From Alistipes sp. (lineage in GTDB: Bacteria; Bacteroidota; Bacteroidia; Bacteroidales; Rikenellaceae), in assembly GCA_017399485.1 (NCBI GenBank), contig JAFQCA010000048.1:1-64000 (forward strand): a stretch of 64,000 nt of DNA. Direction: 5' to 3'. Positions 34,573 through 44,302 of the stretch are shown here, piece by piece. A program made the translations under genes and the position numbers. Within the stretch, counting starts at the first letter, position 1. Each line of letters opens with the position of its first letter. Under the pieces are notes generated by a model. The model searched no databases. It was given only the letters and a program-made list of their open reading frames with translations, and was not told the DNA's origin.

Positions 34573-35376
34573 TTATTTAGGTTGTTTTCCTATATAGGCT
34601 AATATTCCGCCATCGACATAGAGGATATGGCCATTCACAAAATCCGATGCCGATGATGCAAGAAAGAGTGCAGGGCCCTTCAAGTCGTCAGGTGTACCCC
34701 AACGTGCAGCAGGTGTCTTTGATACTATAAATGCATCAAAAGGATGACGGCGGCCCTCAGCATCACGCTCACGCAATGGAGCCGTTTGGGGTGTGGCAAT
34801 ATATCCGGGGCCTATACCATTACACTGAATATTATACTCACCATACTCCGAGGCTATATTACGCGTCAGCATCTTCAAACCACCTTTGGCTGAAGCATAG
34901 GCCGAAACAGTCTCACGGCCCAACTCCGACATCATCGAACAAACATTGATAATCTTACCGCCACCACGCTCAATCATAGAGGGAATAACGGCTTTAGCCA
35001 TAATAAACGCCGCTGTAAGGTCTATATCAATCACTTCACGGAACTCATCCACCGACATCTCGTGCATCGGGATACGCTTTATGATACCTGCATTATTGAC
35101 CAAAATATCAACCGCGCCCAACTCTGCCGCGATATCTGCAACCATACGCGACACAGACTCCTCATCGGTTACATCGCAAATATATCCGCGGGCATCGATA
35201 CCTTTTGCTCGATAAGCAGCCAATGCCTCATCAAGATGTTCCTGACGACGGCAGTTGAAAGCAATCTTAGCGCCCGCCTCAGCCAATGCTTCAGCAATGG
35301 CAAAACCTATTCCATAGGCTGCGCCCGTCACAAGCGCCACCTTGCCCTGCAATGAGAAACAATCCATCGTATTCAT
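34573..35376 (-). CDS. kduD: KduD-like short-chain dehydrogenase
   Basis: A 267-residue SDR enzyme. The cofactor motif is TGAAYGIGFAIA, the NNAG motif NNAGI near residue 95, and the catalytic pair Tyr-x-x-x-Lys in YASAK near 160, preceded by VCSMMSE. Members are annotated 2-deoxy-D-gluconate 3-dehydrogenase (KduD) or gluconate 5-dehydrogenase. Its place six bases behind kduI makes KduD (reduction of 2,5-diketo-3-deoxygluconate to KDG) the better choice. Start ATG 35376; a second ATG nine bases later is possible. Confidence 0.85.
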   Translation of the reverse strand: MNTMDCFSLQGKVALVTGAAYGIGFAIAEALAEAGAKIAFNCRRQEHLDEALAAYRAKGIDARGYICDVTDEESVSRMVADIAAELGAVDILVNNAGIIKRIPMHEMSVDEFREVIDIDLTAAFIMAKAVIPSMIERGGGKIINVCSMMSELGRETVSAYASAKGGLKMLTRNIASEYGEYNIQCNGIGPGYIATPQTAPLRERDAEGRRHPFDAFIVSKTPAARWGTPDDLKGPALFLASSASDFVNGHILYVDGGILAYIGKQPK

Positions 35377-35382
35377 ACGCCG

Positions 35383-36225
35383 TTATTTTAGGTCGGTGAT
35401 AGCCGAAAAATCCTGGTCTCCATAATCGAGGTTCTCGCCACCCATACCCCATATAAATGTGTAGTTGTGGGTTGCTGCCGCGCTATGGATGGACCACTCT
35501 GGCGAAAGCACCGCCTCGTCGCCGCGCATCCAGATATGGCGAGTCTCATCGGGTTGGCCCATAAAGTGGCACACAGCATCACCCTCAGGCACTTCAAAAT
35601 AGAAGTAAGCCTCCATACGGCGAGAGTGAACGTGGGCTGGCATAGTATTCCATACACTACCGGGCTGAAGTTCGGTCATACCCATCTGCAACTGGCAGGT
35701 AGGAAGCACCTGGCTAACCAACATCTTATTAATATTTCGGTCATTAGAGCCCTCCAACGAGCCCATAGTAGCAACAATAGCGTCGGCCTTAGTGACCTTC
35801 TTATCGGGGTAATTACGATGTGCCGTAGTGGAGTTGAAATAGAATTTGGCGGGGTGCGTCGCATCCTTACTCTCAAAAACAACATCACGCTCACCAGAGC
35901 CAACATACAACGCCTCCTTATAATCGAGGTCGAAGCACTTGTCGCCAACCTTAACAACACCTGCACCGCCCACATTAAATATACCCAACTCACGACGAGT
36001 CAAGAAATAAGGAGCCTTAACGGGGTCAATAGTCTCCAACTTAAGGGGCTCTGAAACAGGCATTGCACCGCCTACAATCATACGGTCATACATCGAATAG
36101 ACCATATTGACCTCATCGGCTGCAAATACACGCTCTATAAGGAAATCACGACGCAAACGCGCTGTGTCATACGACTTAGCATCTTCGGGGTGTGCAGCAT
36201 AGCGCACTTCATAGTTTGTTTTCAT
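35383..36225 (-). CDS. kduI: 5-keto-4-deoxyuronate isomerase (KduI)
   Basis: A 280-residue cupin enzyme converting 5-keto-4-deoxyuronate, the product of unsaturated uronates from pectin, to 2,5-diketo-3-deoxygluconate. Metal-binding residues appear in NTMPAHVHSRRMEAYFYF (two His and Glu near 195-205) and SIHSAAATHNYTFIWGM near 245-260. Length matches the family. It lies 56 bases after uxaC and six bases before kduD on the same strand. Confidence 0.95.
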   Translation of the reverse strand: MKTNYEVRYAAHPEDAKSYDTARLRRDFLIERVFAADEVNMVYSMYDRMIVGGAMPVSEPLKLETIDPVKAPYFLTRRELGIFNVGGAGVVKVGDKCFDLDYKEALYVGSGERDVVFESKDATHPAKFYFNSTTAHRNYPDKKVTKADAIVATMGSLEGSNDRNINKMLVSQVLPTCQLQMGMTELQPGSVWNTMPAHVHSRRMEAYFYFEVPEGDAVCHFMGQPDETRHIWMRGDEAVLSPEWSIHSAAATHNYTFIWGMGGENLDYGDQDFSAITDLK

Positions 36226-36281
36226 TATTTTATATTTGAAAGGTTTTCGTTTTTACACTCAGGCTATCAAATCAAGGCACT

Positions 36282-37691
36282 CTAAAAATTAAAGTAGGCT
36301 TTGGCATTGTTGTAACTGATATTTTCAACCATCTGGCCCAAGAACTCCATCTCGCTTGCCGGCAACAAGCCTTGTTCGATATCGTTACCTATAAGGTTGC
36401 ACAACGTACGACGGAAATATTCGTGTCGAGGATAACTCAGGAAACTGCGAGAATCGGTAAGCATACCCACGAAACGACTCAAAAGGCCCAACAGCGAGAG
36501 CGTATTCATCTGACGTTCCATACCATCCTTTTGGTCAAGGAACCACCAGCCTGAGCCAAATTGAATCTTTCCGGGAGTCACGCCATCCTGGAAGTTACCA
36601 ATCATTGTAGCGACCATCTCATTATCGCGAGGGTTGATATTATACAAAATCGTCTTGGTCAATTTACCCTGCACATCCAATCGGTCAAGATACTTGGCCA
36701 TACTCTTTGCCTGATTCAAATCACCCATAGAGTCAAAACCTGTATCCACGCCGACGGCGGCCATCATACGGCTATTATTATTACGGATGGGGCCAAAGTG
36801 GAACTGTTGAGTCCAACCCGACTCGTAGTCCATCACACCAAACTCAACGAGCATCGCACTCTTATATTTCCTCATCTCCATATCGGTCAATTCTTTACCG
36901 CCATATACTTTGGCAAAGATTGATTCAATCTCCGACGATGTATAATCTTCAGCATAGAACTCCTCTATTCCGTGGTCGCTCAAACGACAACCTACACTCT
37001 CAAAGAAGCGATGGCGCACATTGAGGGCATCAAGCAGAGTCTGGAATGAGCGAATCTCGACACCCGACACCTCAGCCAAACGGTCAATATAAGCCTTAAA
37101 TGCCGACGGTGACTCGACGGCCATAGCCTTATCGGGGCGCCACGTAGGCAACACCTTACACTCAAAACCATCCTCACGACATTTGATATGATGCTCCAAC
37201 GAGTCAATCGGGTCGTCCGTAGTACACACAACCTCAACATTATAGCGGCGCATCAAGCCTCGAGCCGAATACTCGGGTTGCTGCAACAGAGCCGTACAGT
37301 GGTCATATATTTCGCGGGCTGACGAAGGATTAAGAAGAGTATCGACGCCAAAGGCTGTCTTTAATTCGAGATGTGTCCAATGATAAAGCGGATTACGCAT
37401 CGTATAAGGTACCGTCTCGGCCCACTTCTCAAATTTTTCCCAATCCGATGCGTCGCCCGTACAATAACGCTCGGCAACACCATTTGTACGCATAGCACGC
37501 CACTTATAGTGGTCACCATCCAACCAAATTTCAGCAAGGCTGCGGAAACGATGGTCCGAAGCCACATACTCTGGATTGAGGTGACAATGATAATCTATAA
37601 TCGGCATTTTGGCTGCGTGGTCGTGATACAATCGCTCAGCCGCAGAACTCTGCAACAGAAAATTCTCGTCGTTAAAACATTTTTTACTCAT
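36282..37691 (-). CDS. uxaC: Glucuronate isomerase (uronate isomerase)
   Basis: A 469-residue amidohydrolase-superfamily isomerase converting glucuronate to fructuronate and galacturonate to tagaturonate. The metal-binding strand MPIIDYHCHLNPEYVA lies near residue 30; later conserved blocks are VVCTTDDPIDSLEHH and GSGWWFLDQKDGMERQ, the family signature. It is first in the operon uxaC-kduI-kduD-DUF4861 and has a divergent promoter at about 37757-37788. Confidence 0.95.
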   Translation of the reverse strand: MSKKCFNDENFLLQSSAAERLYHDHAAKMPIIDYHCHLNPEYVASDHRFRSLAEIWLDGDHYKWRAMRTNGVAERYCTGDASDWEKFEKWAETVPYTMRNPLYHWTHLELKTAFGVDTLLNPSSAREIYDHCTALLQQPEYSARGLMRRYNVEVVCTTDDPIDSLEHHIKCREDGFECKVLPTWRPDKAMAVESPSAFKAYIDRLAEVSGVEIRSFQTLLDALNVRHRFFESVGCRLSDHGIEEFYAEDYTSSEIESIFAKVYGGKELTDMEMRKYKSAMLVEFGVMDYESGWTQQFHFGPIRNNNSRMMAAVGVDTGFDSMGDLNQAKSMAKYLDRLDVQGKLTKTILYNINPRDNEMVATMIGNFQDGVTPGKIQFGSGWWFLDQKDGMERQMNTLSLLGLLSRFVGMLTDSRSFLSYPRHEYFRRTLCNLIGNDIEQGLLPASEMEFLGQMVENISYNNAKAYFNF

Positions 37692-37756
37692 ATCTGCATA
37701 ATCTTAGTATTCTATAAATTGGTTGGAGTTTGGACTATTTACACTCAACCCCTACA

Positions 37757-37788
37757 CAAAGATAGATTATTTATTGTTGAAAATCAAT
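37757..37788 (-). promoter_or_regulatory. uxaC operon promoter
   Basis: On the minus strand ATTG (complement of 37785-37788) and TATCTTTG (complement of 37757-37764) are 20 bases apart, 66 bases before the uxaC start. Confidence 0.6.
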
Positions 37789-37849
37789 TTTTATACCTTT
37801 CTATATGCAGAATTTATCGAGTTTTTATCGTTTCGCATTTTGTTTTTTA

Positions 37850-37857
37850 TATCTTTG
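37850..37857 (+). promoter_or_regulatory. -7 element upstream of the beta-helix gene
   Basis: TATCTTTG lies 28 bases before ATG 37885; no clear TTTG at -33. Divergent from the uxaC promoter about 90 bases away. Confidence 0.5.
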
Positions 37858-37884
37858 TGTGGGAATTTATTAATTAATAAGATT

Positions 37885-39393
37885 ATGAGACATCGTTTTT
37901 TGAATCATTCTGTCGCTAATTTCGTTACATACATCATAAGCGCAATGCTGTTTTTGGGCATAGCGACACAAGCAGAATATGCTTTCGGACAAGAGGTTAG
38001 TGCCGAAAAGTATATGAAGATACTTGACCGCAAGACCGACAAGAAAAGAAAAAGCATACGCAATACGAAAACCGACATCGAGGTGCGAGGCACGAAATAT
38101 TATGTAGCCCAAGACGGTAACGACCAAAACGATGGACTCACGCCGGCAACACCAATAAAGAGTATCGATAAGGTTAATTCACTATCGCTCAAGGCTGGTG
38201 ATGCCGTATTATTCCGACGTGGCGATTTGTGGCGTGGCCATATCACAAGTTGCTATGGCGTAACATATTCAGCCTACGGCAAAGGCCCTAAGCCTACAAT
38301 CTATGGCTCGCCTTATGATGCAGCCACGACGGGCGTATGGCGTGAAACAGAGGCAAAAAATGTCTATGTTTACGACCAAGAGTTACCCGATGATATCGGC
38401 ACTTTGGTATTTAATCACGGCGAGGATTGTGCTTTCAAGGTAATGAAAGTACATCAAGCCAATGGCTCAACGTTACACATTGATACCAATGAGCCATTTG
38501 CCGACTACCGCGACCTTAAACGCGACTTGGACTTCTATCACGACTATCTTGGCTCTAAGCGTGTGTATCTATACTCCGAGAAGGGTAATCCCGCCAAGCG
38601 TTTCAACTCGATAGAGTTGCTCACCAAAGGCCATATCATCAAGGGTAGCGGTAATATTATAGTAGACAATCTCTGCCTAAAATATTGCGGTTCTCACGGT
38701 ATAGGATTCGGCACAATAGATAGCCTGACTGTTACCAACTGCGAATTGGGATGGATAGGAGGCTCGATACAAGCGGAAGATATTTTCGGCAGAAACCACC
38801 CTACACGATATGGTAATGCGATTGAGATTTATGGTGGCTGCAACTACTTCTTTGTTGATAACTGCTACATCTATCAGGTATATGATGCCGCCATCACACA
38901 TCAGCACCAAGGCGACGGTAACGAGACTATCAGAATGGAAAATGTCACATATTCAAACAATCTGGTTGAAGACTGCGTCTATTCGATAGAGTACTTCTTG
39001 GGTAAACCACGCGTGGAGAAGGCTAAGCATATGATGGAGAATATATTGATGTGCAACAATATCCTGCGTAGCGCCGGAGAGGGTTGGGGTAAACAGCGTC
39101 CCGATAAGACAACACCTGCACAGATTAAATCGTGGGGTCACCACAATCCCGCAACCAACTTCATCATTCGCGACAACATCATAGATTGTTGTACCGAGTT
39201 CCTGCTAAATATCGACGCAGGTGATAAGAGTTGGTTGCCACGTTTGGAACGTAACGTATATATCCAGCGCCGAGGCGGACTTGGCATTGCAATGGGTTAC
39301 AACGCCCAAAAATTCAATTTCGACAAGAATTTCAATAAGCAATTAGAGGAGTTATATCACGAAACAGAGGCTATAATATATGAGGTAGAGTAA
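37885..39393 (+). CDS. Secreted right-handed beta-helix protein
   Basis: A 502-residue exported protein with an N-terminal hydrophobic signal (VTYIISAMLFLGIATQAEYA). From about residue 75 (KYYVAQDGNDQNDGLTPATP) it has the opening typical of pectate-lyase-like parallel beta-helix proteins, followed by many strands with Asn/Cys/Gly turns (NIIVDNLCLKYCGSHGIG, ALTVTNCELGW-like segments). Such proteins include polysaccharide lyases and hydrolases, and the neighbourhood suggests a pectin or related substrate. No specific catalytic motif could be assigned. Start ATG 37885 was chosen because the frame extension to 37723 would cover the promoter region. Confidence 0.68.
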   Translation: MRHRFLNHSVANFVTYIISAMLFLGIATQAEYAFGQEVSAEKYMKILDRKTDKKRKSIRNTKTDIEVRGTKYYVAQDGNDQNDGLTPATPIKSIDKVNSLSLKAGDAVLFRRGDLWRGHITSCYGVTYSAYGKGPKPTIYGSPYDAATTGVWRETEAKNVYVYDQELPDDIGTLVFNHGEDCAFKVMKVHQANGSTLHIDTNEPFADYRDLKRDLDFYHDYLGSKRVYLYSEKGNPAKRFNSIELLTKGHIIKGSGNIIVDNLCLKYCGSHGIGFGTIDSLTVTNCELGWIGGSIQAEDIFGRNHPTRYGNAIEIYGGCNYFFVDNCYIYQVYDAAITHQHQGDGNETIRMENVTYSNNLVEDCVYSIEYFLGKPRVEKAKHMMENILMCNNILRSAGEGWGKQRPDKTTPAQIKSWGHHNPATNFIIRDNIIDCCTEFLLNIDAGDKSWLPRLERNVYIQRRGGLGIAMGYNAQKFNFDKNFNKQLEELYHETEAIIYEVE

Positions 39394-39466
39394 TCGTCCA
39401 GATGCCCTACCCGATGTGCCTACTCACTAAATTATAGCACATAGATATTCAAATTTGCAACGAGTT

Positions 39467-40570
39467 ATGTTCAGCATAATCAAACATATTGTAGAGCCAT
39501 TTAAGTATCTTCGCAGCGCTGATTTCAGATTAAGATATATGCGCTGGAAATGGCGTAAGGCTTCGAGCAATGCCATACTAAGATATATGGTTAAAAAGAT
39601 GTATGCCGTCAATGCTCCTTATCTTGAACGAGAGGTTTTCGGTATGAAATTCTCGTCACCCATTGGCCTTGCCGCAGGGTTTGACCGTAACGGTGATATG
39701 ATTGAGTCGATGGCTGCCGCAGGCTTCGGGTTCTTAGAGGTAGGCTCAATCACTCCACGCGAGCAACGTAACACAACCTCGCCTTCGATATACGAACTAC
39801 CTAATGACCGAGCGCTGATACATCGAGGAATAACCGACAGCGACGGTGTTGAGCAGGTTATCGAAAACATCAAACGCCGACAGAGCAACATCATCATTGG
39901 ATGCAATATCGTAAAGAGCGAACTTACATCGGCTGCAGATGCCCCGCTGGAGTATCTGCGTCTGTTTAGACCTTTATATCAATATGCCGATTACTTTACC
40001 GTAAATATTGCCGACAACACCTCTACCGACTGTTATGTACCCTTCGACAAAGAGGAGATAAATGCTATTCTCACACCACTGTTTGAGTTTCGTCGTGGGC
40101 AGAATCAGTATAGGCCAATATTATTGAAAATATCCCCTGATTTGAGCGACGAGCATATAGATGTTATGACCGATATAATGCTCGAAACTCCGCTTGATGG
40201 CATCGTAGCCTGCGGTGGAACAATAGGACGACACGGTCTGGAGAATTCAACATCGACCATACACGCAATAGGTCGTACAGAGGGTGCATTATGCGGAAGG
40301 CCGCTACAAGATAGAGCATTGCAGGTGATAAAACGTATCTATGAGCGCTCAAAAGGCACATACCCCATCATTGGTTGCGGCGGTATAACATCGCCCGATG
40401 ATGCCAAAGCGATGTTAGATGCAGGTGCTACATTGGTACAGATTTGTAGCGAGTTTATTTATGGCGGAGGCGACTCTTTACGCAATATGCAATTAGGATT
40501 GAACGAACGCATACGCAAAGCGGAATTAAACTCGGCAACAACCACAGAGTCAAATACACCGACTCTATAG
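39467..40570 (+). CDS. Divergent dihydroorotate dehydrogenase-like protein
   Basis: A 367-residue FMN-type TIM barrel resembling class 2 (quinone-linked) dihydroorotate dehydrogenase. The FMN-binding start FSSPIGLAAGFDRNGDM and EVGSITP, as well as LLKISPDL and the phosphate-binding end GCGGITSPDDAK and GATLVQICS, are well kept. Segments that contact orotate are not: the usual NRMGFNN is HRGITDSDG (119-127), the NxSSPNT loop with the catalytic Ser is NIADNTS (180-186), and TNTT is CGGT (249-252). It may be an inactive or re-purposed paralogue. Start ATG 39467. The next gene follows after 32 bases. Confidence 0.6.
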   Translation: MFSIIKHIVEPFKYLRSADFRLRYMRWKWRKASSNAILRYMVKKMYAVNAPYLEREVFGMKFSSPIGLAAGFDRNGDMIESMAAAGFGFLEVGSITPREQRNTTSPSIYELPNDRALIHRGITDSDGVEQVIENIKRRQSNIIIGCNIVKSELTSAADAPLEYLRLFRPLYQYADYFTVNIADNTSTDCYVPFDKEEINAILTPLFEFRRGQNQYRPILLKISPDLSDEHIDVMTDIMLETPLDGIVACGGTIGRHGLENSTSTIHAIGRTEGALCGRPLQDRALQVIKRIYERSKGTYPIIGCGGITSPDDAKAMLDAGATLVQICSEFIYGGGDSLRNMQLGLNERIRKAELNSATTTESNTPTL

Positions 40571-40602
40571 ACAACCGCAACGACAGAATAGATTAGCAAG
40601 AG

Positions 40603-41862
40603 ATGATTAAAGCAACCATAATTACCATAGGCGACGAGATACTTATAGGACAAATCGTCGATACCAACTCGGTAAGCATAGCAAAGCACTTGAATAGTGC
40701 AGGTATAACAGTTGCCGAGAAGGTTTCAATCGGTGATAATGCCGAGCAGATTGAACAGACTCTTCGACGTGCATTGACCACTACGCAAGTTGTTATCATC
40801 ACAGGAGGTTTGGGCCCGACAAAAGATGATATAACGAAATATACGCTGGCTAAATTTTTCTCATCGGATTTCAGGGAGGATGATGCGGTTGCCCGCCACG
40901 TCAAAACGATGCTTGAGGCCAGAGGAATTGTCTATAATGAACTAAACCATTCGCAAGCCGTCGTACCCGAAAAGTGCACCGTACTATTTAATCATCACGG
41001 CACTGCGCCCGGTATGTGGTTTGAGGATGCAGAGCGCCGAGTGACCATATCGTTGCCAGGTGTGCCATTCGAGATGGAGCATTTGATGGAGGATGAGGTG
41101 ATGCCACGCCTGAAGACACACTTCTCGCTAAATGCAAACATACATCGCACGATGATTACGGCAGGACTTCCCGAATCGATGTTGGCAGAGAAGATTGCAG
41201 CGTGGGAGGAGGCATTGCCTGCACATATAAAATTGGCATATCTGCCCGCTCCAAATGTGGTAAGACTACGACTATCGACATACGACGCCATAGACAAGAC
41301 AGCAGCACGAGAGGAGATAAACGCCCTCTTCGCCCAACTCAATGATATCATTCCACAACATATCGTAGGATTTGAGGAGGCCTCGATGCAGGCCCTCGTA
41401 CACGACCTGCTCACACAACGCCAACAGACACTCTCCACAGCCGAGAGTTGTACCGGCGGAGCAATTGCCTCACGTTTTACTGCTATGGCAGGAGCATCGG
41501 CATACTTCAACGGTGGAGTGATAGCCTATGCCAACGAGGTCAAAATAGGCATATTAGGTGTCAACGCTGAAGATATAGGACGTTATGGCGCCGTAAGCGA
41601 AAGTGTTGCGCGACAGATGGCAGAGGGTGCACGCCGTGCAACGGACAGCGACTACGCCATAGCAACAACGGGCATAGCAGGCCCAACGGGCGGCACAAAA
41701 GATAAGCCAATCGGAACGGTATGGATGGCCGTTGCAACGCCCACACATACTATCACCGCATTGCGTAACTGTGGAACAGACCGAGGTCAGATAATCAATC
41801 GAGCCACAGCCTATGCCATTGAGATGTTATACAAAGAACTAAAGAATAATACTAACAAATAA
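40603..41862 (+). CDS. cinA: CinA-family protein (NMN deamidase-related)
   Basis: A 419-residue two-domain protein. The N-terminal MoCF-like domain (about 1-170) has ATIITIGDEILIGQIVDTNS and TGGLGPTKDDITK; the C-terminal domain (about 260-415) has STAESCTGGAIASRFT, the nicotinamide mononucleotide amidase signature with catalytic Ser, and TGIAGPTGGTKDKPIGTV. Related proteins deamidate NMN or cleave ADP-ribose in pyridine-nucleotide recycling. Full-length and apparently functional. The next gene starts 11 bases downstream. Confidence 0.92.
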   Translation: MIKATIITIGDEILIGQIVDTNSVSIAKHLNSAGITVAEKVSIGDNAEQIEQTLRRALTTTQVVIITGGLGPTKDDITKYTLAKFFSSDFREDDAVARHVKTMLEARGIVYNELNHSQAVVPEKCTVLFNHHGTAPGMWFEDAERRVTISLPGVPFEMEHLMEDEVMPRLKTHFSLNANIHRTMITAGLPESMLAEKIAAWEEALPAHIKLAYLPAPNVVRLRLSTYDAIDKTAAREEINALFAQLNDIIPQHIVGFEEASMQALVHDLLTQRQQTLSTAESCTGGAIASRFTAMAGASAYFNGGVIAYANEVKIGILGVNAEDIGRYGAVSESVARQMAEGARRATDSDYAIATTGIAGPTGGTKDKPIGTVWMAVATPTHTITALRNCGTDRGQIINRATAYAIEMLYKELKNNTNK

Positions 41863-41873
41863 AACAACCGAAA

Positions 41874-43673
41874 ATGAAGAAACTTTTTTTGGCAATTATT
41901 ATTGTAATTGTAGGCGCACTTGTATTGAACGCCATAGACCGCATTCCAACAGATGAGCCCACGGCAAACGAGAATGAGTATTCGGGCGAACTTGAGCGTG
42001 AATATATCTCGCCCGTCAAGATTCTATGGACGCAACACGGTGAGTTGATTTCTAATATCGACTATCTGTTGCGCGAAGGCAATGGTCAGGCCGACCTTAC
42101 CAATAGCCATATCTGCGTTGTAAAGAGTACCGAGAAGGAGCATCCTGCCATCCTGCTCGACTTCGGCAAGGAGTTGCACGGCGGTTTGCAGATTGTAACG
42201 GGTATGCCTGGCGACCACACTCCTGTTCGCATTCGTGTTCGCTTCGGCGAGTCGGCAAGCGAGGCTATGTGTGAGATTGACGGCAAAAACGGAGCAACAA
42301 ACGACCACGCCATACGCGATTTTGAGACTACTCTGCCGTGGTTAGGTCTTAAAGAGATGGGTAACTCGGGTTTCCGTTTCGTTCGCATCGACCTCTTGGA
42401 CGACAACCGCGAACTGCACCTGAAAGAGATTCGTGCCATATCGGTTATGCGCGATATTCCCTATCGCGGTTCATTCAAATGTAATGACGAGCGTTTGAAT
42501 CAGATTTGGCAGGTAGGCGCGCGTACCGTACACCTCAATATGCAGGACTACTTGTGGGACGGCATCAAACGTGACCGCTTGGTATGGATGGGCGACCTGC
42601 ACCCCGAGATTACTACCGTAAGCCACGTCTTCGGTTATAACGACGTTGTACCGAAAAGCCTCGACTTGGTTAAGGATACTACCCCGCTGCCTAATTGGAT
42701 GAACGGAATGTACACCTACTCTATTTGGTGGGTTATTAATCAGCGTGATTGGTTCTACTATCACGGCGATGAGGAGTATTTGCAGAGTCAGCGTGATTAC
42801 CTTGTTCAACTACTTGACCTCCTTCTCACAAAGGTTGATGACAAGGGCTTTGAGACCAGCGGCGGAGGATTCCTTGATTGGCCTTCGAATGCCAATCAGC
42901 CTGCTATGCGTGCTGGTACGCAAGCCTTGATGATGTGGGCAATGAAGTCGGGTGAGGAGTTGTGTAAATATCTGGGTGAGGAACAGATGGCAACTCGTTG
43001 CAAGGAGTGTTACGATAAGATGGTTGCCGCAGCCCCTGCCGTTGTAGAGCAATATTTCAAGGAGGCACAGGAGCCCACAGCACCAGGTAGCAAGCAGGGC
43101 GCAGCATTGATGGCTCTGGCGGGTATTATCGATGCAAAAGAGGCTAACGACAAAGTGCTGACAGTAGAGGGCGCTCGTGGATTCTCGACATTCTATGGCT
43201 ATTATATGTTGCAGGCTATGGCCAAAGCAGGCGATTATGAGGGTGCAATGCAGGTGATACGCGACTTCTGGGGCGCAATGATTGACCTCGGCGCAACATC
43301 ATTCTGGGAGGATTTCCACACAGATTGGATTCCCAATGCTGCTCCTATCGATGCTCTCGTTCCCGAAGGCAAGAAGGATATTCACGGCGATTTTGGAGCA
43401 TACTGCTACGAAGGTTTCCGTCATAGCCTGTGTCACGGCTGGGCATCAGGTCCCACATCGTGGCTGATTCAGAACGTATTGGGTGTTGAGGTTATAGAGC
43501 CGGCCTGCAAAGTGGTGAAAATCACGCCACATCTGGGTAATTTGGAGTGGGCCGAGGGTAGTTTCCCCACACCGTACGGCGACATTAAGATTTCACATAA
43601 GAAGGGTGCCGACGGCAAGATTAAATCAGACATCAAGGCTCCCAAGGGGGTAAAAGTCATTCGCGGAGAGTAA
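41874..43673 (+). CDS. GH78-like alpha-L-rhamnosidase, membrane-anchored or secreted
   Basis: A 599-residue enzyme with an N-terminal hydrophobic segment (MKKLFLAIIIVIVGALVLNA), either signal anchor or uncleaved signal. A beta-sandwich domain follows to about residue 195 (ILLDFGKELHGGLQIV), then the alpha/alpha-six-hairpin barrel. The GH78 catalytic segment DGIKRDRLVWMGDLHPE lies near 229-245, with the general acid Glu in HPE. FSTFYGYYMLQAMAKAGDY and TSFWEDFHTDW are further family markers. It would remove L-rhamnose from rhamnogalacturonan-type glycans and fits the pectin genes upstream. Confidence 0.82.
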   Translation: MKKLFLAIIIVIVGALVLNAIDRIPTDEPTANENEYSGELEREYISPVKILWTQHGELISNIDYLLREGNGQADLTNSHICVVKSTEKEHPAILLDFGKELHGGLQIVTGMPGDHTPVRIRVRFGESASEAMCEIDGKNGATNDHAIRDFETTLPWLGLKEMGNSGFRFVRIDLLDDNRELHLKEIRAISVMRDIPYRGSFKCNDERLNQIWQVGARTVHLNMQDYLWDGIKRDRLVWMGDLHPEITTVSHVFGYNDVVPKSLDLVKDTTPLPNWMNGMYTYSIWWVINQRDWFYYHGDEEYLQSQRDYLVQLLDLLLTKVDDKGFETSGGGFLDWPSNANQPAMRAGTQALMMWAMKSGEELCKYLGEEQMATRCKECYDKMVAAAPAVVEQYFKEAQEPTAPGSKQGAALMALAGIIDAKEANDKVLTVEGARGFSTFYGYYMLQAMAKAGDYEGAMQVIRDFWGAMIDLGATSFWEDFHTDWIPNAAPIDALVPEGKKDIHGDFGAYCYEGFRHSLCHGWASGPTSWLIQNVLGVEVIEPACKVVKITPHLGNLEWAEGSFPTPYGDIKISHKKGADGKIKSDIKAPKGVKVIRGE

Positions 43674-43779
43674 ACCCACGATATGACTTAAATAAAACAT
43701 TTCGGGTTGTGTGGTCGAGGTCGCACAACCCGATTTCTCGATAAAGTAGGCACGACACAAGGAAAAGTGATTAAAATAT

Positions 43780-43811
43780 TTTGAATTTTGAATTTATTTT
43801 GCGTATCTTTG
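43780..43811 (+). promoter_or_regulatory. Promoter of the rpmB-rpmG-DUF4295 operon
   Basis: TTTG at 43780-43783 and TATCTTTG at 43804-43811 are 20 bases apart; a second TTTG lies at 43787-43790. Confidence 0.7.
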
Positions 43812-43855
43812 CGCACCCTTATTGTGAGGGGATATAAACTAAAATTAACAAAACA

Positions 43856-44089
43856 ATGAGAGTTTGCGAAATTACAGGTAAAACTGCAGTAGTGGGTAAC
43901 AATGTTTCTCACTCAAACCGCAAGACCAAGCGCAAGTTCAACACTAACTTGAAGACAAAGCGTTTCTGGTCAGAGGAGGAGGGCCGTTGGTTTACTTTGA
44001 AAGTAACAACTGCCGGTATGAAAACTATTAACAAGAAGGGCTTGGCTGCCGCTCTTAAGGAGGCTGCTGCACCTAAGAAGGTTTACTAA
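43856..44089 (+). CDS. rpmB: 50S ribosomal protein L28
   Basis: A 77-residue ribosomal protein starting [20 protein letters not shown], with the family's [18 protein letters not shown] motif. It heads a three-gene operon with rpmG (15 bases downstream) and a DUF4295 gene, the order usual in Bacteroidota. Confidence 0.97.
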   Translation: MRVCEITGKTAVVGNNVSHSNRKTKRKFNTNLKTKRFWSEEEGRWFTLKVTTAGMKTINKKGLAAALKEAAAPKKVY

Positions 44090-44104
44090 AAAAGTTAAGG
44101 ACAA

Positions 44105-44287
44105 ATGGCAAAGAAAGGTAACAGAGTGCAGGTGATTTTGGAGTGCACCGAGCAGAAGGAGAGTGGCGTTGCAGGTATGTCACGTTACATCACTACCAAG
44201 AACAAGAAGAACACACCCGATCGTTTGGAGCGTAAGAAGTACAATCCTTACTTGAAGAAGGTAACAGTACATCGTGAAATTAAGTAA
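44105..44287 (+). CDS. rpmG: 50S ribosomal protein L33
   Basis: A 60-residue ribosomal protein starting [20 protein letters not shown], with [20 protein letters not shown]. The zinc-binding cysteines of some L33 proteins are absent apart from one Cys, which is the zinc-free form. Second gene of the rpmB operon. Confidence 0.96.
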   Translation: MAKKGNRVQVILECTEQKESGVAGMSRYITTKNKKNTPDRLERKKYNPYLKKVTVHREIK

Positions 44288-44302
44288 TTTTTTGTGTAAG
44301 TT

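Noticed and set aside
37723..37884. N-terminal extension of the beta-helix protein
   Set aside because: This stretch contains the promoter element at 37850-37857, and a proper signal peptide begins after ATG 37885.
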